Shown here piece after piece: positions 24,151 through 32,832 of a DNA stretch of 64,000 nucleotides (within the stretch, counting starts at the first letter, position 1; each line of letters begins with the position of its first letter). Under the pieces are notes generated by a model. The model did not search any database and was not told the DNA's origin. It saw nothing but the letters and a program-made list of their open reading frames with translations. A program made the translations under genes and the position numbers. The stretch is from Planctomycetota bacterium (GTDB lineage: Bacteria > Planctomycetota > SZUA-567 > H5-PLA8): positions 863,201-927,200 of the forward strand of contig JABTUM010000001.1 in assembly GCA_015075375.1 (NCBI GenBank), given 5' to 3'.

Positions 24151-25953
24151 TCACTCGGCGCTGCCGGCGCGAGCATGCGGGTTATTCGGGTCGTACACGA
24201 ACTGCACGGGTTGCGGCAACGCGCCGTCCGCGCCGAAATGCTTTTTCGCCAACTCCACGGCTTCAGTCCGGCCCAGGCGAACCACCTCGTCGCGCTCCGT
24301 GGCGCGGTCCGCCTCGACCGGTTCGCGGGGCCAAACCTTGCCCGCTTCGGGCAGAGATCCTACATGCAGCGTCTGAGTAGGAAACGCAAACTCCACGCCC
24401 AAATGCTTCGCCAGCCGCACGATATCCAGCAGCAACCGCTCGCGCTCGCGCAACTCCGTCGCCCAATCGGGCGTCTTGACAAAAACGTAAAGCAGGATAT
24501 CCAGCGAACTCGCGGCAAATTGGTTGAGGTAGACGTGGTAGTAGTCCTTCGCCGTGTACGGATGCTGGAGCACCAATTCGCGGATGCCCTCGCAGAAGGC
24601 TTCGATTTTCGCGGGCGGCGTATCGTAGGTCACCGAAACGAAGCACTTGATCCGGCGCTTGAAACGCTTGCCGTAGTTATCGACCTTCGCGCGGATAAAA
24701 GCTGCATTGGGAACCGTGACCAGTGAATTGTAGAACGTGCGGATGCGCGTGCTGCGGAAGCCCACCTCTTCGACGGTGCCTTCCACCCCTTCCACCACCA
24801 CCCAATCGCCGATCATGAAGGGCCGGTCCAGCAGCACCGTGACCGAGCCGAAGAAGTTCTCGACGGTGTCTTTCGCCGCGAAGGCGAACGCGACGCCGCC
24901 GATGCCCAGCCCCAGCAGCATACTCGTCACGTCGATGCCAAGCTGCCCCGCGACGAAAACGACGCCGAAGACGACGACGAATATCTTGAGCGTTTTGCGG
25001 ATGAGCGGGACGAGCAGGTCGTCCATCTTCGACTCAGTGCGCTGCGCGGCCTTGAGCAGGTAGGCACACACCACATCGACCAGCCGGTACAGTCCCTGGA
25101 CCAGCGCAAAGGCCATGAAGAATACGGCCACCGTGGCCAGAATCCCGTTCACTTGGGGCGGCAGGTCGAGCCAGTAGACGCCAAACCAGAACAGCGCGGC
25201 CATGGCGACCACGCCCAGCGGCCGGACCGCCAGCGCGCGCAGTTCTTCGTTGACGCCGGTTTCCTCTTCTTTGACCAGCCTCCGCGCCAATCCGCAACCC
25301 AGCACCACAATCGCCTTGTCCAGCACCACGCCGCTCAGGATCAGCGCCAGCAAGCCCAGCCACTGCCAATGCTCCAGCAGAAAACCCACGCGCTGCAGGC
25401 GCTCAGGAACCATGCGCCGAATGCGCATCGCCAGATCCTGGTCGGCGCCCTTGAAGCTTTCGAGCGTCGGGAGCGGCGCGAGTTGTTTCCAGATATCGGG
25501 GATCTGGGCCACGAACGAGGCGTCGAAGCGCCACGAGCCGTCAGTCTGCCGCGAAATCACGAGCGAGCCGTAGGTTTTTCCGTCTCGGATCAACGGTTTG
25601 CGCCACTGCTCGGCGCCGGGTTCAGGCTCGATTTCCTCGTAATCCACTTTCCAGGTACGGTCGAGTATATCGAGCAATTGGCGCGCGCGGCGCGGTCCGA
25701 AGACCGGCCGGTCCACGGCTTCCACTTGAGAGAGATCGAAGCAGGCCACGGCCTCGGGCAAGCGCGCGGACTCGCCGGAGGTGATCGCTTCCATATAGGT
25801 GAGCATGACCAGCTTGGCGCTGGCGAACTGCTCGGGCGCATGATCCGGCGGAGCATCGGGGCTCGCTTCGCCCGCATTTGCGAAGCCTGGAGCAAGCGCA
25901 AACAAAACCACGGCCCAACACCATGCCCGGCGTGACTTGAAACCGACGCGCAC
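24151..25953 (-). CDS. Mechanosensitive ion channel family protein (MscS type)
   Basis: A 600-residue MscS-like channel. A signal peptide (RAWCWAVVLFALAPGFANA) and an extracytoplasmic domain of about 170 residues are followed by hydrophobic helices (WLGLLALILSGVVL, VVAMAALFWFGVYWL, VAVFFMAFALVQGLY). The MscS core comes next: GLGIGGVAFAFAAKDTVENFFGSVTVLLDRPFMIGDWV, with its pore-lining Gly/Ala helix, and VEGTVEEVGFRSTRIRT of the beta domain. The C-terminal cage (HLGVEFAFPTQTLHV) is present. It should release solutes on hypo-osmotic shock. The start is a GTG (25951-25953) with GGAGGG about 9 bp before; an ATG-initiated reading through the upstream kamA-like gene is a false extension. Confidence 0.92.
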   Translation of the reverse strand: MRVGFKSRRAWCWAVVLFALAPGFANAGEASPDAPPDHAPEQFASAKLVMLTYMEAITSGESARLPEAVACFDLSQVEAVDRPVFGPRRARQLLDILDRTWKVDYEEIEPEPGAEQWRKPLIRDGKTYGSLVISRQTDGSWRFDASFVAQIPDIWKQLAPLPTLESFKGADQDLAMRIRRMVPERLQRVGFLLEHWQWLGLLALILSGVVLDKAIVVLGCGLARRLVKEEETGVNEELRALAVRPLGVVAMAALFWFGVYWLDLPPQVNGILATVAVFFMAFALVQGLYRLVDVVCAYLLKAAQRTESKMDDLLVPLIRKTLKIFVVVFGVVFVAGQLGIDVTSMLLGLGIGGVAFAFAAKDTVENFFGSVTVLLDRPFMIGDWVVVEGVEGTVEEVGFRSTRIRTFYNSLVTVPNAAFIRAKVDNYGKRFKRRIKCFVSVTYDTPPAKIEAFCEGIRELVLQHPYTAKDYYHVYLNQFAASSLDILLYVFVKTPDWATELRERERLLLDIVRLAKHLGVEFAFPTQTLHVGSLPEAGKVWPREPVEADRATERDEVVRLGRTEAVELAKKHFGADGALPQPVQFVYDPNNPHARAGSAE

Positions 25954-26003
25954 GCGCTCATGCCCTCCAGGGATCACGCCCCGCTTCGACGCGGCGGGCG
26001 CAA

Positions 26004-27377
26004 TCAATCGCCCACCGCTTCGGCTTGGCCCGTCGATTCCATCGCGCGTTGCTTCTCGGTCAGCAGACGATGCAGCTCGGGTTCGTAGAAGAAGTGCTTT
26101 TCGCCGAAGGCGGGCTTCAGATCGGTCAGCCACGAAGCGTGCGGATCGAACTTTGCGAAGAACGCGCGCTTGACCCAGTCCGAATCGCGGCCCTGGATAA
26201 ACCGAAGCACGAAGACGCGCTCGCCTTTGATCTCGGTGATGCCTTCGATGGCCACCTTGCCGGGCATCGCCGACATGGACGGGCCGCGAACCGTTCGCGC
26301 CAGTCCCGAAACCTGACTGTACGCTTCCCGGAAGATCTCGTAGGCCTCTGCGAGCGGGATTTCGAAGTACGCCTTCGCGCCCGTATTGCGCTCGACGAAC
26401 ATGTAGTAGGGTACGCAGCCGAGGCGCACTTGCGTGTTCCACATGCGCGTCCAGACCTCGGCCGAATCGTTGATGTGCCGGATCAAAGGCGACTGGCAGC
26501 GGATCACCGCTCCGGTGCCGCGAATGCGACGGATGGCCTCCTGCGCCACGTCCGTGCTCATCTCGATCCAGTGGTTGTAATGCCCCATGATCGCCAGGTG
26601 CTTGCCGCTGGCGACGATCTGCTCGAAGAGCTTCAAGACTTCGTCGGCATCCGGATCGGTCACGTAGCGGTAAGGCCAGTAGCTGACCGACTTGGTGCCG
26701 ATGCGGATCGTCTGGATGTGCTCGAAGCCCGGACCCAAAAGCGGTTCGATATACGCGCGCAGATTCTTGATCCCCATCACCATCGGATCGCCGCCGGTGA
26801 AGAGCACATCGGTCACGTCCTTATGCGCCTTCAGGTAATCCTGGAAGCGCAGGGATTCGTCGGTGGCGAACTTGAGATCGTCCAGGCCTACGAACTGCGG
26901 CCAACGGAAGCAGAAGGTGCAGTACGCATGGCAGGTTTGTCCGGCCGAGGGGAAGACCAGACACGTTTCACGGTACTTATGCTGCACGCCGCTGACGGCA
27001 TCGCCCTCCCAAACCGGCACGTTGGCGGTCTTCTGTCCGGCGGGATGCGGATTCAAGGCCAGCCGCACGGCATGCGCGGCTTCCTTGATCTTCGCGTCAT
27101 CGCCCGTGCGGACCGCCTCTGCCACGCGATCGAAGTGTTCGTCGGTCAGCATCCCGCGTTGCATGAAGGTCAAATTGAAAATCGGATCGTTGGGGACGTT
27201 CGTCCAGTCGATCAGGTCTTCGACCACGTAGTTGTTCACGCGCATCGGCAGTACATGCGCGACGACCTTCATGGCGAAGCGCGACTCTTCAGGGAGCTTC
27301 TGCAACTGGGGGAGCCGGTCGATATCGCGCGAAGAGTAAAACTTCGGCTTGCGGGGCTCGATTCGTGAATGGGCCAT
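26004..27377 (-). CDS. Radical SAM protein, lysine 2,3-aminomutase (KamA) family
   Basis: A 457-residue radical SAM enzyme. The [4Fe-4S] site is CHAYCTFC (Cys149, Cys153, Cys156). The core has GGDPMVMG, CQSPLIRHINDS and VPYYMFVERNTGAKAYF, all shared with KamA/YodO. The PLP lysine region is changed: canonical APGGGGK is replaced by GPSMSAMPGKVAIEG, leaving Lys374 as the likely PLP-binding residue. It also lacks the cysteine-rich C-terminal zinc segment that clostridial KamA uses. It may isomerise lysine or a related amino acid, or modify a different substrate. AGGAGGG lies before ATG 27377, which excludes the short Lys-rich upstream leader. Confidence 0.88.
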   Translation of the reverse strand: MAHSRIEPRKPKFYSSRDIDRLPQLQKLPEESRFAMKVVAHVLPMRVNNYVVEDLIDWTNVPNDPIFNLTFMQRGMLTDEHFDRVAEAVRTGDDAKIKEAAHAVRLALNPHPAGQKTANVPVWEGDAVSGVQHKYRETCLVFPSAGQTCHAYCTFCFRWPQFVGLDDLKFATDESLRFQDYLKAHKDVTDVLFTGGDPMVMGIKNLRAYIEPLLGPGFEHIQTIRIGTKSVSYWPYRYVTDPDADEVLKLFEQIVASGKHLAIMGHYNHWIEMSTDVAQEAIRRIRGTGAVIRCQSPLIRHINDSAEVWTRMWNTQVRLGCVPYYMFVERNTGAKAYFEIPLAEAYEIFREAYSQVSGLARTVRGPSMSAMPGKVAIEGITEIKGERVFVLRFIQGRDSDWVKRAFFAKFDPHASWLTDLKPAFGEKHFFYEPELHRLLTEKQRAMESTGQAEAVGD

Positions 27378-27473
27378 CGGGGTGTCCCTCCTTTTCTTCT
27401 TCATCTAGTTGCATCCTCAAAAGCCCCCGCCCGATCCCAGCTCCGGACGAAGACGATAGCCTTCCGAACGGCA

Positions 27474-27492
27474 AAACATCCGAAGGATGTTT
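27474..27492. promoter_or_regulatory. Perfect inverted repeat, candidate operator
   Basis: AAACATCC and GGATGTTT are perfect reverse complements separated by GAA. The pair lies about 100 bp upstream of the KamA-family start on the minus strand. There is no long T tract on either side, so an operator is more likely than a terminator. Confidence 0.4.
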
Positions 27493-27845
27493 GAGCGTCT
27501 TTAGCACGGCGACAAAGCCATACGGCACGATGCCATGCAGGCAGCGCGAGAGCGCCGAAAAGCGACCACGGGAAATTGTATAAGGCGCGCAGCGCCGTTA
27601 TTCGGGGCCTCGCGTCGGACACAGCAGGACGAGAGTATTGAAATCAGCCACCGAATAACCAATTTATCTATACCCTCTCCCGCTCTGCCTATCAATCTTA
27701 TATCCGGTTATTTTTTATGGATTTACAATCGTTAGAGCGAATCGCGCGAAGGGCTTTGAATTTAATGCCGCAGCGTCTCCAGGCCTGAAATTCGTTCATG
27801 CCCTTTTGATGCGCAGGGCAGGTACGGACGCTTCCGGGCCGTCAG

Positions 27846-27873
27846 TTGACCGTATCGGACCTCGCACTATGCT
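27846..27873 (+). promoter_or_regulatory. Sigma-70-type promoter of the oxidoreductase operon
   Basis: TTGACC (27846-27851) and TATGCT (27868-27873) are 16 bp apart. The GTG start of the first gene is 48 bp further on. This is a consensus-only prediction. Confidence 0.55.
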
Positions 27874-27920
27874 GCGCGAACCGTTCGCTTATCCGATTTT
27901 AACTACCGCGAGGATCGCCC

Positions 27921-28994
27921 GTGGCTCGCCTGAATTCCCCTTCTCCGTTACGCGTTGGGCTGTGTGGCGCCGGTATGATGGGTGCCACGCATGCCGCAGC
28001 TTATGCGGGCATTCCCGGCGCCAAGCTCGCCGCGGTTTGGGACACCGATCTCAAGCGCGCCGAAGCCCTCGCAGCGCGCTTTGGCGGAACCGTGTACGCG
28101 CACCGCGACGACCTGATTCAAGCAGTGGATATCGTCGACATCTGCCTGCCGACGCCTTGCCACCTCGAGCAGATCCAGGCCGCCGCCGCAAAAGGAAAGG
28201 CAGTCTTCTGCGAAAAGCCCCTGGGCCGGACGCTCGAGGAGTGCGATGCCGCCATCGGCGCCTGCAAGCGCGCCAAGGTTCCGCTGCTGGTGGGCCATGT
28301 CGTTCGATTCTTTCCCGAGTACCGTACGCTGCGGAACACGATCCTGAACGGGGATCTCGGCGATGTGGGCGTCCTGCGCATGAAGCGTGTCGTCTGCAGC
28401 CCGGGTCCGGCCGGAAGCTGGTACTGGGACTTCGAGGCCTCCGGCGGATGTGTGCTCGATACGGCGATCCATGATCTCGATTGGCTGAACTGGACCTTGG
28501 GCCGCCCGGCCTCGGTCTACGGCGTCGGGTTCCGCGATGCGCCAAGCCTGAAAGACTTGGCTTACCTGACTCTGCAATGGTCAAGCGGCGCGATCGCGCA
28601 TCTGGAGTCCAGTTGGAGTCACGATACGTTTGCGACGAGCTTCGAGGCCGCCGGTCGCGACGGCATCGCCGAATTCGATCTGCGCGACTGCGCGGCGCTT
28701 CAGGTTGCCTACACGCAGGCCGCTTCGGACGGCGGCGGAAACGTCGTGCCCGAAAGTCCGCTTGCCAAGTCGCCCTATCAGGCCGAGTTGGAACACTTCG
28801 TCGCCGTCGTGCGCGGAGCAGCCAAGCCGCTGATCAAACCCGAGGAAGCGCGCGAGGCCGTGGAACTGGCCTTGGCCTGCCTGGATGCCCTGCGCTCGCG
28901 CCAGCCCGTTCGCTTGCCGTCCCGGCGTGGGGGACCTTCCGCACGGACGGCAAAGCCGCGCGCACGCGCGCTCCCGGCGGCGCACCCAGAATAA
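27921..28994 (+). CDS. Gfo/Idh/MocA family oxidoreductase, first copy
   Basis: A 357-residue NAD(P)-dependent dehydrogenase with the N-terminal Rossmann domain: LRVGLCGAGMMGATHAAAY, a CxxGxMG-type nucleotide site. The catalytic-loop lysine is in VFCEKPLGRTLEEC (EKP), and the C-terminal domain has GGCVLDTAIHDLDWLNW with the likely substrate histidine. Members oxidise or epimerise sugars, inositols and sugar acids; the substrate is not determinable. The start is GTG 27921. It is 35 bp upstream of a second Gfo/Idh/MocA gene, and a phosphoesterase gene follows, so the three probably form one sugar-related operon. Confidence 0.9.
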   Translation: MARLNSPSPLRVGLCGAGMMGATHAAAYAGIPGAKLAAVWDTDLKRAEALAARFGGTVYAHRDDLIQAVDIVDICLPTPCHLEQIQAAAAKGKAVFCEKPLGRTLEECDAAIGACKRAKVPLLVGHVVRFFPEYRTLRNTILNGDLGDVGVLRMKRVVCSPGPAGSWYWDFEASGGCVLDTAIHDLDWLNWTLGRPASVYGVGFRDAPSLKDLAYLTLQWSSGAIAHLESSWSHDTFATSFEAAGRDGIAEFDLRDCAALQVAYTQAASDGGGNVVPESPLAKSPYQAELEHFVAVVRGAAKPLIKPEEAREAVELALACLDALRSRQPVRLPSRRGGPSARTAKPRARALPAAHPE

Positions 28995-29029
28995 TCGTTC
29001 GCGGCCTCTCCATATAAAGGAGTTCGTAC

Positions 29030-30055
29030 GTGGCTAAAAAGGTGAAGCTCGCATTCCTCTCGTTCGCGCATATGCACGGGTACGGGTACGCCTCGCAGCT
29101 CCGCGCGCTACCCAAGGGAACGGTGGAATTCGCCGGCATCTGGGACCGCGATTTCGCGCGTGCAAAGAAGATGGCCAAACTGCTGGGCACGAAGGCCTTC
29201 GCGAAGCGCGAACAGCTTTTGGCCCAAAAGCCCGACGGCGCGATCGTTTGCAGCGAGAACGTTCATCATGCCGAGGATGCGGTCGCGGCGCTGGAAGCCG
29301 GGGCGGGCGTGCTCTGCGAAAAGCCGCTCGCACCGACGGTGGCCGACTGCCGCGCAATGATCGCGGCGTCGAAGCGGACCGGCCGGCCGCTGATGACGGC
29401 CTTCCCGTGCCGGTTTCTAGGCGCGGTACTGGCCCTCAAAGCGCGCGTGGATTCCGGCGACCTCGGCCGGATTCTGGGCGTCTGCGCGACCAATCACGGC
29501 CGCCAGCCCGGCGGCTGGTTCGCCGATCCCAAGTTCAGCGGCGGCGGAGCGGTGATGGACCATACCGTGCACGTAGTCGACCTGCTGCGCTGGCTGCTCA
29601 AACGCGAATTCGTCCGTGTACACGCGGCCGTCGGCTACAACCGCTTCCGGCTGACCACGCAAGCGGTGGGTAAGCGCCGCGTCGACGACGCAGGTATCCT
29701 GAGCCTCGAACTCGACGGCGGAACGGTGGCCACCCTGGACTGTTCGTGGTCGCGCCCGGCCGAGTACCCGACGTGGGGGGACGTGAAAATCGAGCTGGTC
29801 GGTACGCACGGCGTGGCCAAGCTCGATGCGTTCCGCCAGCGCGTCCTGGTGGCATCCAAAGCCACCGGCAAGCAGGTGGAACGCTGCTTCGGCGACGAAG
29901 CCTCCGGCGGACTGGGCGGAGCCTTCGTGCAGGCGCTGGCGGCGAATGCCCCGGTCCCGGTGAGCGGGGACGACGGGCTGGCGGCCACCGCCGTGGTGGA
30001 GGCCGCCTACGCCAGCGCGCAAAGCGGGCTTCCGGAGCGTATTTCGGCACTCTGA
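29030..30055 (+). CDS. Gfo/Idh/MocA family oxidoreductase, second copy
   Basis: A 341-residue paralogue of the preceding gene, with diverged detail. The N-terminal strand reads KLAFLSFAHMHGYGYASQL, and the usual GxGxxG is replaced by SFAHMHGYGY, a known variant in this family (xxHxH). The EKPLAP motif of the catalytic loop is present, and GGGAVMDHTVHVVDLLRW supplies the substrate-binding histidines. AAGGAG lies upstream of GTG 29030. The altered nucleotide loop could change cofactor preference, or make this partner act as a chaperone or with a bound cofactor. Pairing of a normal and an altered copy suggests consecutive steps of one sugar pathway. Confidence 0.88.
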   Translation: MAKKVKLAFLSFAHMHGYGYASQLRALPKGTVEFAGIWDRDFARAKKMAKLLGTKAFAKREQLLAQKPDGAIVCSENVHHAEDAVAALEAGAGVLCEKPLAPTVADCRAMIAASKRTGRPLMTAFPCRFLGAVLALKARVDSGDLGRILGVCATNHGRQPGGWFADPKFSGGGAVMDHTVHVVDLLRWLLKREFVRVHAAVGYNRFRLTTQAVGKRRVDDAGILSLELDGGTVATLDCSWSRPAEYPTWGDVKIELVGTHGVAKLDAFRQRVLVASKATGKQVERCFGDEASGGLGGAFVQALAANAPVPVSGDDGLAATAVVEAAYASAQSGLPERISAL

Positions 30056-30173
30056 GCGCTTTCCGGCTGTTGCAGGAAGGGTTTACCCGCACTAAGGTTG
30101 GACGGTCTTGGGGCGCGCGGCGGCGCGCGTCCACCTCTCTTTTTGCATTCGCGCCCGGACCCGCTCGACGTAC

Positions 30174-30929
30174 ATGAAAGCGATCATCTCCGATATCCAC
30201 GGCAATCTCGAAGCGCTCCGCGCGGTGCTCGACGATATCGACGGATTGGGCGTCAAGGAAATCATCTGCCTCGGCGATGTGATCGGGTACGGACCGGACC
30301 CGAAAGAGTGCTTGGACATCATCCAGAGCGTCACGAACCTGAACATTCTCGGCAACCACGAAGAAGCGGTGTTGTACGGCATCCCGCCCAATTTCACGCC
30401 GCGGGCGAAGAAGGCCCTCGAGTGGACGCGCAAGATCGTGCTCGAAGACGAGACCGAATCGCCGGAGCTGCGCGAGAGCCGCCGCAAGTTCATGATGTCC
30501 TTCAAGGTCCAGACGCGCATCGAGGGCGTGACCTACGTTCACGGTTCGCCGCGCGGGCCCACGCGCGAGTACGTGCTCCCGCGCGACGCCCAGGACAAGA
30601 AGAAGATGAAGGCCATCTTCGACTGCCTGGAAGACTTCTGCTTCTGCGGGCACACGCACACGCCGGGCATCTTCAATTACGAAGGCTTCACGCATCCCAG
30701 CGACATGTTCGACCTCTACATGCTCGGCAGCGACGAAAAGGTGCTGATCAATGTCGGCTCGGTGGGCCAGCCGCGCGACGGCGACCCGCGCGCCTGCTTC
30801 GTCACCTTCGACGGCGATACGGTGGTCTGGCGGCGCGTGGAATACAATATCGAGCCGGTGGTCGAAAAGATTTACGCGGTGCCCGAACTGGACAACTTCC
30901 TCGCCGATCGCCTGCGCGAAGGCCGCTGA
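30174..30929 (+). CDS. Metallophosphoesterase (calcineurin-like, PPP/YfcE type)
   Basis: A 251-residue calcineurin-like phosphoesterase. The metal ligands are visible: DIHGN at the N-terminus (the D-x-H motif), GDVIGYGPDP (GDxxxxGxxP), ILGNHEE (GNHE), and later GHTHTPG and VGSVGQPRDGD. The set is that of the YfcE/MPPE subgroup with a GDVIGYGPDPKEC signature, and it is presumed cytoplasmic. The ATG 30174 is used because the in-frame start at 30108 adds a non-family arginine-rich leader. It lies 118 bp after the second oxidoreductase and could share its transcript. Confidence 0.9.
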   Translation: MKAIISDIHGNLEALRAVLDDIDGLGVKEIICLGDVIGYGPDPKECLDIIQSVTNLNILGNHEEAVLYGIPPNFTPRAKKALEWTRKIVLEDETESPELRESRRKFMMSFKVQTRIEGVTYVHGSPRGPTREYVLPRDAQDKKKMKAIFDCLEDFCFCGHTHTPGIFNYEGFTHPSDMFDLYMLGSDEKVLINVGSVGQPRDGDPRACFVTFDGDTVVWRRVEYNIEPVVEKIYAVPELDNFLADRLREGR

Positions 30930-30980
30930 TGCGCGCACGCCGCGCCGGCCACATCCCAATCTGAAAATCCGGAGCGCAGG

Positions 30981-31391
30981 TTACGGCGCCGGAGACGCCG
31001 GCGCCTGGAGCACCCGCAGCTTGCGGCTGCCGAGCAGTTCGCCGTCCGCGACGAACTCCACCGCGTACTCGCCAGGTTTATCGAAGCGCAGCGATTGCAG
31101 GCGAAAGATCAGCTCCGCGACCCCAATCGGATCGTTGAAAGTGATGCCGCCGTTGAGCGCGAAGATCTCGCGCTGCGTCTCCAGTTCCAGCATGCGCAGC
31201 TTGCACGGAATCTGGCCGCGCCCGTCGGTCAGCGCCACGTACACGCAGAATGCAGGGAAGGTGTACGGAAAGCGCTGGACGTTAAGCATGCTGAAGATAC
31301 CGATCAGCGAAGGCTTGTTGGTGCCGCCTTCGCGGATCGTGTAGTCGCAGAGAATCAGGTCGAGCAGGAGCGGAGGATTGGGTTTGGCCAT
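30981..31391 (-). CDS. Conserved hypothetical protein, DUF6941-like
   Basis: A 136-residue protein beginning PPLLLDLILCDYTIREGGTNKPSLIGIFS. The pattern CDxxxREGGTNKxSLIGIF followed by FPYTFPAFCVYVALTDGRG is familiar from a small family of unknown function (I associate it with DUF6941), found across several phyla. There is no signal peptide or catalytic motif. Its fold is unknown to me, though an alternating beta-rich pattern is visible. The family name is recalled, not verified. Confidence 0.72.
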   Translation of the reverse strand: MAKPNPPLLLDLILCDYTIREGGTNKPSLIGIFSMLNVQRFPYTFPAFCVYVALTDGRGQIPCKLRMLELETQREIFALNGGITFNDPIGVAELIFRLQSLRFDKPGEYAVEFVADGELLGSRKLRVLQAPASPAP

Positions 31392-31514
31392 GGCGCGTCT
31401 ATATAGCGCATCTTCGGCGCGTGCACCACGGCCGAATCGGCCGAGACCGGCATCTAGCGCAAGCTGCGCGGGCGGCGGTTATTTTCGCCAACTCCGGCCC
31501 CCAGATCCGTTAGC

Positions 31515-32129
31515 ATGACGAACGCGGAGGCAGAATCGGCCATGAACGCTCCCGAATCCCCAAAGACCCGCGGCGGTCTTTTTCCGCGCATCGGCGTGCG
31601 CGTCGGGATGTATCTGGTCGTCATTGCCGCGATCTACTTCTACAAGTTCAATCAGCAGCCCGTCACCGAGCCGGCCCCGTTGCCCACCGTTCACAAACCC
31701 GCGCCCGAACCGGAACACGAAGAACCCGGCATGCCGGTCGACATCACAACGATCTACCCCCAGCTTACTTTCTACGCCTGGACCGCCGCCATACGCCCCG
31801 ACGGCACCCAGCGCGTTGAAGCGCTGGTCCGGTTCACCGGCAACCTGGACGACCTGCATTGGAAGGAGTTAAAGCTGCGCCGTGTCGGCGACGACCGCGA
31901 TCTGGCTGAGGCCCAAGCGCCCGAAGGCCAGCCGCGGCCTCAGCGCGGCCTGGCCAAGCTGGTCTTCGAACTTTCTGCCGGAGCCAAGCCCTTCGACGGC
32001 GGGCGCGTCTTCTGCTGGGTCCGCGATCTGTTCCTGCTGGAGCCCGAGCGGCGTGTTTCGGCGGAGCAGCTCGACCAGGCGCTGACAGAAGCTCAGAACG
32101 AAGAAGCCGGCGCCAAGACCAGGCCTTAG
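31515..32129 (+). CDS. Membrane-anchored hypothetical protein
   Basis: A 204-residue protein with one N-terminal membrane helix (RVGMYLVVIAAIYFYKF). A short proline- and glutamate-rich linker (PAPEPEHEEPGMP) precedes a soluble domain of about 130 residues with alternating strands (QLTFYAWTAAIRPDGTQRVEALVRF, LVFELSAGAKPFDGGRVFCWV). The C-terminus is acidic. I do not recognise the domain. Starts at 31515 and 31542 are both possible and neither has a clear ribosome binding site. It is divergent from the DUF6941-like gene, so a shared control region is possible. Confidence 0.65.
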   Translation: MTNAEAESAMNAPESPKTRGGLFPRIGVRVGMYLVVIAAIYFYKFNQQPVTEPAPLPTVHKPAPEPEHEEPGMPVDITTIYPQLTFYAWTAAIRPDGTQRVEALVRFTGNLDDLHWKELKLRRVGDDRDLAEAQAPEGQPRPQRGLAKLVFELSAGAKPFDGGRVFCWVRDLFLLEPERRVSAEQLDQALTEAQNEEAGAKTRP

Positions 32130-32293
32130 AGCCGCAAACAAAACCAGCGTCGAGGCGGCTGCGCCGCGCCTATCAAGCGGGATCAAGAAGGCGAAGTAGC
32201 CGGAACGGGACGAGCATCCGGCGCCTGAGCCAGATGAAGCCCCGCAAAGCATCGCCCCAAGCAGACGACCGATGACGGTTTAGTTAGTGGCTC

Positions 32294-32755
32294 TTAGCCT
32301 ACCCGCACCTTCATCACCACCTTGCGTGCGCTGCTGGGCGCGCCCGCCGCGATCCCCGGCATGTGCGCGTCGCGCGGGCCGAAAATAGCGAAGGCGCCCG
32401 CGCGGATGTCCATGAAATCCCCCACCCCGCGCGGATCGTCCAGCTTCATGAAATCCTTCGCTTCGTCGTAGGGCTGAATCACGCGCAGCGCATCCAGCGG
32501 GGCGTATCCCATGCGCTCGACGCCGCGGACGATGAACTGCACGTCCAGATATTTGCGGTGAGCTTCCCAGAAGCAATCGGCGGCCGGCTTCGTCTCGTAG
32601 TCCTGCACGATGGCCATCAGGTCCTGCCCGCGGATCTCGTACTTGCCCAGGGGCAGCGCCGCGAGGTCGGTCGCCCGCAGGTACTCCAGCGCGCTGCCGA
32701 TGCCCGCCCCCAGCCCCGCATACAGTGCTGCGTTGTTCAGGTCGTCGCGGATCAT
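32294..32755 (-). CDS. YhcH/YjgK/YiaL family protein (EbgC-like)
   Basis: A 153-residue cupin-type protein. The family signature includes the central HRKYLDVQFIVRGVERMGYAPL, with its conserved histidine and glutamate, and DFMDIRAGAFAIFGPRDAHMPGI, with the second histidine near the end of the fold. Members (EbgC, YhcH) have been linked to sugar anomerisation and sialic acid use. A sulfatase and sugar dehydrogenases are encoded elsewhere in the window, which would suit sugar metabolism. GGAAGGG lies 5 bp before ATG 32755; the TTG at 32770 overlaps that site and is rejected. Confidence 0.85.
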   Translation of the reverse strand: MIRDDLNNAALYAGLGAGIGSALEYLRATDLAALPLGKYEIRGQDLMAIVQDYETKPAADCFWEAHRKYLDVQFIVRGVERMGYAPLDALRVIQPYDEAKDFMKLDDPRGVGDFMDIRAGAFAIFGPRDAHMPGIAAGAPSSARKVVMKVRVG

Positions 32756-32776
32756 TCGATGCCCTTCCAAATGAAA

Positions 32777-32800
32777 TCGGCGGGCGCAAGCGCCCGCCGA
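32777..32800 (-). terminator. Hairpin terminator of the HEAT-repeat gene
   Basis: TCGGCGGGCG (32777-32786) and CGCCCGCCGA (32791-32800) form a perfect 10-bp stem with a CAAG loop. On the minus strand it is followed by TTTCATTTGG. It lies downstream of the HEAT protein gene and upstream of the YhcH gene, separating them. Confidence 0.65.
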
Positions 32801-32832
32801 TCGTACCGTTGCTTATGCGCGGCCCGGCCTGC

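Larger units (their letters stand above)
27378..27920. promoter_or_regulatory. Divergent regulatory region between KamA-like gene and oxidoreductase operon
   Basis: A 543-bp gap with no credible gene. It holds the perfect inverted repeat AAACATCC-GAA-GGATGTTT at 27474-27492, an AT-rich stretch around 27640-27740, and a sigma-70-like promoter at 27846-27873 for the oxidoreductase operon. The inverted repeat lies on the KamA side and may be an operator or a weak bidirectional hairpin. Confidence 0.45.
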
